NCBI RefSeq assembly: GCF_030540825.1 | Contig: NZ_JAUOEO010000001.1 | Location: forward strand, 3,795,001-3,859,000 | Direction: 5' to 3' | DNA: 64,000 nucleotides | Origin: Flavivirga spongiicola | GTDB taxonomy: Bacteria; Bacteroidota; Bacteroidia; Flavobacteriales; Flavobacteriaceae | Shown: piece after piece, positions 60,202 through 64,000 of the stretch | How positions within the stretch are numbered: position 1 is the stretch's first letter | How the letters are laid out: each line of letters starts with the position of its first letter | The notes under the pieces: generated by a model | Databases searched by the model: none | Told to the model about the DNA's origin: nothing | What the model saw: the letters and a program-made list of their open reading frames with translations, nothing else | Made by a program: the position numbers and the translations under genes

Positions 60202-60286
60202 AGGGATTTATGCTCCAGTTATTAAATTGATTTGGTTATATTTATTAATGAGTAAATATATTCATTAATCTTATAATATCCCTATG
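60199..60286 (-). promoter_or_regulatory. Nested inverted repeats in the sulfatase leader
   Basis: Outer arms CATAGGGAT (60199-60207) and ATCCCTATG (60278-60286) pair perfectly; the right one in mRNA orientation includes the ATG. Inner arms ATTAATGA (60244-60251) and TCATTAAT (60262-60269), 10-nt spacer, look like an operator. Confidence 0.45.
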
Positions 60287-60314
60287 GCTATGTTGTTGGT
60301 ATTAGTTAATGCTT

Positions 60315-61226
60315 TTAATTTCTATTAATGGCAGATGATGTTATGAGAGATTTTCTAACATTACTATTTTTTAAGACATATCGCATTCTTGTTACTTGAT
60401 TTTTAGTGAACATATTCATACAGGCATCATCGGTATAATCCATGTAATTTTGAGTGAGTACAGATTCTCCATTACAAGATAAATTTGCCAAACCATCACA
60501 ATTTTCAGTTCTTCTAGATACAGGTGGAGTATCTTCACAATAATCATCAAAGTCTAAACAATTGGCATTTTCTATCTTCCCCCAAAGGTGTTTTAAACCT
60601 AAAAAATGTCCCATTTCATGAGTAAACGTTCGACCAAGATTTGAACCACCTACTAAATCTGAAGTGCCAAAATGAGGAGTAGCAATCATTATTCCGGTAG
60701 TGCCGTCAGGGTTTGCATCTATAAGACCTGGTAAATTTGCCTTTGGGACAGAAGATTGACCTAAAGCTGTATTTGGTTCAAAAGGAAATACCCAAACATT
60801 AATATAATCCTGTTTATTCCAATATCCATAATAAGGGAGATCATCAAAAAACCAATCATTTTCTGTGTCAATAAAGATATCATTTAAGTTCACTCTATTA
60901 ATGCCATCGGTTTGGTCTCCATTAGGATCTATTTCTGCTAATTTAAATTCTATTTTAGTATCTGCTCCTAAAGGATGTATATTGTAACCTAGAGTCCCTT
61001 CTTTTTTTCTGAAATCATCGTTTAGTGTTTTAATTTGACCAATAATACGTTCATTTGATAGGTTATAGCCAGTTCCAACTTCTTGTCCTGTATGTACAAT
61101 ATGAATAACAACGGGAAGTGTGTAAACGGTTTCTGTTGTTTCTTCTGGATGTTCAACTCCATCACCTTTAGAACAGCTGAATAGTATTATGCTTGATAAT
61201 GCTATTAGAATAGAATTTCTTATCAT
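60315..61226 (-). CDS. M43-type (pappalysin/cytophagalysin-like) metalloprotease lipoprotein
   Basis: 303 aa. Lipobox LFSC (Cys18). Zinc site HEMGHFLGLKHLWG (His203, Glu204, His207, His213) followed by a disulfide-rich insert (several Cys) and Met-turn NYMDYTDDACMNMF (Met262), the pattern of the M43 family. Predicted surface or periplasmic endopeptidase. Its gene lies 12 nt after an LRR-T9SS gene, so the pair is co-expressed. Confidence 0.85.
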   Translation of the reverse strand: MIRNSILIALSSIILFSCSKGDGVEHPEETTETVYTLPVVIHIVHTGQEVGTGYNLSNERIIGQIKTLNDDFRKKEGTLGYNIHPLGADTKIEFKLAEIDPNGDQTDGINRVNLNDIFIDTENDWFFDDLPYYGYWNKQDYINVWVFPFEPNTALGQSSVPKANLPGLIDANPDGTTGIMIATPHFGTSDLVGGSNLGRTFTHEMGHFLGLKHLWGKIENANCLDFDDYCEDTPPVSRRTENCDGLANLSCNGESVLTQNYMDYTDDACMNMFTKNQVTRMRYVLKNSNVRKSLITSSAINRN

Positions 61227-61238
61227 TTTTTGGTTATA

Positions 61239-62144
61239 TTATTTTTTTAAAATTTTTCTGGAAATTGTAATATTATCGGCTTCAAAGATTATTGCATGTA
61301 ACCCTTGATTTAAATTGGATAAATCAAGTTGTTCAAAATTTACTTTTTCTTCCATGGCTAACTTTCCAAGAGTGTTATAAACTTTGATTCTGTTTAGTTT
61401 AATAGCATCAGGTGTTTTTATTCTTAACATGTTGCTTACAGGATTTGGATAGCATACTATTTCCATATCATTTTCAATAGTATCTACCCCTAAAAGGCCA
61501 CAATTTTCACTATAGCTAGTAGTGTCATTTTTAGACCAAGAGACAACATTGTTAGAAAAACCTACATCGTCAACTTGTATACATGATAAATTGATGTTGT
61601 CTTGTGCAAACATGGTGAGTAATAAGTTGTTATTTCCGTTTTTAAGATTAAGGCTGGTCAACTGATTTGTATAACACCAAAAGTTAATAAGGTTGTGGTT
61701 ATTAGAAACATCTAAATCGGTTAATTGATTAAATGCACAGTACAAAGTTATGAGCTTAGAGTTATTAGAAACATCTAAAGTTGTTAAGTTGTTAACCAAA
61801 CAATTTAGAATTTCAAGATTATGATTTTTAGAAACATCTAAAGTTGTTAATTGATTGAAATCACAATATAACTCTATAAGGTTTGTGAATTGCTCTATTC
61901 CTTCTAATGAAGCAATATTTTGAGATGAAACATTCAATTTTAATATGGCTTCAGCCTCGGCAATTTGTATTTCGTTATCATTGTTGGTGTCAACATCGTC
62001 ATTGTAAATGCCATCTCCATTTGTGTCTACACACATCGTGTTTATTAATGCATTCTTAAAATTGGCATTGGGAATGGTTATAATTTGAGCCTGAATTTGT
62101 TGATTAAAGACCAATAATGTAAGAGATAAATAAATGTTTTTCAT
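61239..62144 (-). CDS. Leucine-rich-repeat protein with T9SS sorting domain
   Basis: 301 aa from the ATG at 62144; the in-frame ATG at 62201 adds 19 residues before the signal sequence (MKNIYLSLTLLVF) and is rejected. A calcium-type Asp-rich segment (~38-62, DTNGDGIYNDDVDTNNDNE) is followed by about five repeats of 21 residues (L-T-x-L-D-V-S-x-N-x-x-L) at ~75-190, and a Por-secretion tail with CYPNPVSNMLRI at ~225-301. It is secreted by T9SS and likely used for protein contact or adhesion. It is followed by the M43 protease gene. Confidence 0.83.
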   Translation of the reverse strand: MKNIYLSLTLLVFNQQIQAQIITIPNANFKNALINTMCVDTNGDGIYNDDVDTNNDNEIQIAEAEAILKLNVSSQNIASLEGIEQFTNLIELYCDFNQLTTLDVSKNHNLEILNCLVNNLTTLDVSNNSKLITLYCAFNQLTDLDVSNNHNLINFWCYTNQLTSLNLKNGNNNLLLTMFAQDNINLSCIQVDDVGFSNNVVSWSKNDTTSYSENCGLLGVDTIENDMEIVCYPNPVSNMLRIKTPDAIKLNRIKVYNTLGKLAMEEKVNFEQLDLSNLNQGLHAIIFEADNITISRKILKK

Positions 62145-62305
62145 TTTTTGATGCTTATTGTAATTGAATGTTAAAGGATTGATTTTTTCGCTTGATATCA
62201 CGAATACTTATGATTTTGAATTGGCTTGCAAGGTAATTTCTAATCTTCATTTAAAACATAGGGGATATACTCCATTTTTTGTGCATTTAGGACATTATAT
62301 AGTCT

Positions 62306-62494
62306 ATGAAAAGCTTACCAATTTTGAATATTGAACAGCTTGAGGAAGCTGAATCTTTATCTGATTTTTATTGTAATAACTTAGGTTTGCATTTAAAAAA
62401 GAATAAATCAATCGGAAAATCCGTAGGGTTTTCCGAGTACACACAGAACAAGCAATTTACTATACACGTCTTAAGTTCGTACTTCAATTGGTAA
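62306..62494 (+). pseudogene. Truncated N-terminus of an AraC-family regulator
   Basis: The first ~36 residues (SLPILNIEQLEEAESLSDFY, then HLKKN) match the beginning of a common Bacteroidota AraC group, but where the cupin core (HKHDFY...) should follow the sequence turns into unrelated residues and stops at codon 63. The break coincides with a small hairpin (62413-62419/62429-62435). No helix-turn-helix is encoded. It is read as a gene remnant; a functional short peptide cannot be excluded. Confidence 0.55.
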
Positions 62495-62975
62495 GTTTAA
62501 TTCTATTTACAACTAGAGCTGCTACAAACAGCCCAATACCATATATACAATGGATAATAAGACTCATTAATCTAGCTTTATTCGGGTCGGGTAAATTTGA
62601 ACCTGCAACACCAAACCCAAATGCAGGTTGCATTATAAAAAATGATGCAACCATTGTTAGCAAGCCAATAACCAAAGCAGGGAAAAGAGAGGGATTATCA
62701 AGCCATTTTTTTCCAAACAGTATTACCAATAAAAAAGTGAAAGCAATCCCTATAGAATAATGAGCTGTCTGTCCGATAATTTGTTCATACTTAATGGCTG
62801 CTGAATCAAAGATTTTATTATGATTAAATTTTCCGTTAAACATATGTCCAATCCAGCGACCTAGAAATTTATAGTCAAGGCCTTTAATCCCGAACAGTTT
62901 TAAAACAAAGGCGTAGATATCCATTGTAATAGTAGCTCCAATTCCTATTACTATGATTTTAAGTATTGTATTCAT
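62484..62975 (-). CDS. DUF2938-like membrane protein
   Basis: 163 aa with about four transmembrane helices (~5-25, 70-90, 95-115, 135-157) and the recognisable motif GRWIGHMFNGKFNH plus MQPAFGFGVAGSNLPDP typical for this uncharacterised family. Inner-membrane; function unknown. It is downstream of an AraC gene (83 nt), which may control it, and overlaps the end of the AraC fragment on the other strand. Confidence 0.72.
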   Translation of the reverse strand: MNTILKIIVIGIGATITMDIYAFVLKLFGIKGLDYKFLGRWIGHMFNGKFNHNKIFDSAAIKYEQIIGQTAHYSIGIAFTFLLVILFGKKWLDNPSLFPALVIGLLTMVASFFIMQPAFGFGVAGSNLPDPNKARLMSLIIHCIYGIGLFVAALVVNRIKLTN

Positions 62976-63058
62976 CTTTTATTAATTTGTTAAATTCTTC
63001 GCAAAGGTGACTTGGAATTCAACTATCTTAATAGGATAAATTTCAAAAAGAATGGTAC

Positions 63059-63910
63059 TTATTTAAAATTCTGCCGAAATACTTGAGGCGTGTAACCCGT
63101 ATACCTTTTAAAAAACCGAATAAAGTAAGCCGGGTCTTCGTAGCATAATTTAAAAGCAATTTCATTTATTTGATTAGATGTTGCCAACAACAATCTTTTT
63201 GCCTCAAGAATAATTTGTTCATTTATTAATTGAGAACTTGTCTTACCTAACAAGTTTTTGGTAATGGCATTTAGTTTGTATGGAGTAATGTGGAGCATTT
63301 CTGAATATTCGGTTACTTGTTTATTTGTACATATTTGACTTTCCAATAGTTGTACAAATTTGTCTAAGAGTTCCTGCTCATATGGGTCGTTCTGTTCTTT
63401 TAGCGTATTGTTTTCCAGAACATCTCGCATCAATTCTATAAATAGTATGTCCAAATTAGCTTTAATCACTTCTTCATATCCTGCTTTCTTTTGAATAAAT
63501 TCGTCGAAAATATATTTGGAAACAGATAAAATCTTACCAAATTTTTGATTGCCCAAATTGTAGTAATTATGCTGAACCACCTTCCAGAATATTTCTTTTT
63601 TATAGTTATAGATAGACGAGTAAAAGTTAAAATCAAATGTAATTAGGTAGCCTTTGCTTCCTTTTTCAAGAATTAATTCATGAACTTGCCCAGGACGGAT
63701 TAAGGAAATTGTATTTGGGACTACGGGATAATCATTAAAATCAATATGGTGTTTACCGCTTGCTTCTTCTAAGACCATAAGAAAAAAGAAATCATGACGA
63801 TGCAAACCCTCTTCCATATTTTTGTCTACAAGTAAATCTCCAAGATTAATAATCTCGAAATTTCCCGAAAAAAGAGGTTCTTTTGTTTTTCGAATGGTGA
63901 TTTCTTGCAT
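63059..63910 (-). CDS. AraC-family transcriptional regulator
   Basis: 283 aa. Cupin sensor at ~20-100 (LHRHDFFFLMVLEEASGKHHIDFNDY, ISLIRPGQVHEL) and AraC DNA-binding domain at ~185-282 (YSEMLHITPYKLNAITKNLLGKT; INEIAFKLCYEDPAYFIRFFKRYTGYTPQVFR). Complete on its start side (ATG at 63910). It likely drives the DUF2938 gene 83 nt downstream. The effector is unknown. It differs from the AraC fragment at 62306. Confidence 0.85.
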   Translation of the reverse strand: MQEITIRKTKEPLFSGNFEIINLGDLLVDKNMEEGLHRHDFFFLMVLEEASGKHHIDFNDYPVVPNTISLIRPGQVHELILEKGSKGYLITFDFNFYSSIYNYKKEIFWKVVQHNYYNLGNQKFGKILSVSKYIFDEFIQKKAGYEEVIKANLDILFIELMRDVLENNTLKEQNDPYEQELLDKFVQLLESQICTNKQVTEYSEMLHITPYKLNAITKNLLGKTSSQLINEQIILEAKRLLLATSNQINEIAFKLCYEDPAYFIRFFKRYTGYTPQVFRQNFK

Positions 63911-64000
63911 TTAGTAAGATGATGTTTGTGGTGTTTTTAGTAATTATTGCCGACGGTTTGTATATGGTGCGTATCCCAAAGAGTATGTATTATATAGCAT

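Overview
The window looks like chromosomal DNA of a marine, polysaccharide-degrading Bacteroidota, most likely a Flavobacteriaceae member. The evidence is the AT-rich base composition, a SusC/SusD pair, many SPII lipoproteins, several proteins ending in type IX secretion (T9SS) sorting domains, TTTG-N20-TAnnTTTG-type promoters and four sulfatases. No rRNA, tRNA, CRISPR array, phage or transposase gene was found.

Layout. 1-8542 (+): a probable operon for surface or secreted proteins: a partial giant beta-propeller/PKD/LamG protein with a T9SS tail, an FN3-like lipoprotein, a LamG-T9SS protein, a lipoprotein zinc protease with a discoidin domain, and a sulfatase. 8682-12354: a PhoD-like phosphatase and an orphan CBM9-like protein. 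12736-19244: an amino-sugar module, with a LacI regulator (-) divergent from nucleotidyltransferase, NahK-like kinase, FHS transporter and a NagB-PIG-L fusion; a pair of candidate LacI operators lies between. 19456-27362: AraC regulators, two GNAT acetyltransferases, a nitronate monooxygenase/OsmC/MetY/deaminase cluster and a class III aminotransferase. 27473-31462: a membrane LytTR regulator (-), a periplasmic GH13 maltodextrin hydrolase and a PfkB kinase.

32092-34895 is the most distinctive region. An ECF sigma factor (SigZ type), an ArsM-like arsenite methyltransferase and a MalY/PatB C-S lyase are each preceded by the same 32-bp element (TTTTGCGTC, T8, N6, ACGTCTATA), always with 14 nt between GCGTC and ACGTC. 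This is best read as an autoregulated SigZ regulon. The sigma factor and the lyase both end in unusual cysteine clusters, and no anti-sigma gene is adjacent.

35182-60201 is a polysaccharide utilisation locus: AraC regulator (-), SusC, SusD, two sulfatases flanking a LamG-like lipoprotein, GH130 mannosylglucose phosphorylase, cellobiose 2-epimerase-type AGE, GH5 mannanase-like enzyme, a GPH sugar symporter broken by a one-base frameshift, a CstA-type transporter, GH2 beta-galactosidase, GH3 and, on the opposite strand, a further sulfatase. GH130 + epimerase + symporter + endo-mannanase is the known beta-1,4-mannobiose route, and with the sulfatases it suggests a sulfated or galactose-decorated mannan as substrate (inference).

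60315-63910 (-): an M43 metalloprotease and an LRR-T9SS protein, a truncated AraC fragment (+), a DUF2938-like membrane protein and an AraC regulator. Several intergenic spaces hold dispersed palindromic repeats.
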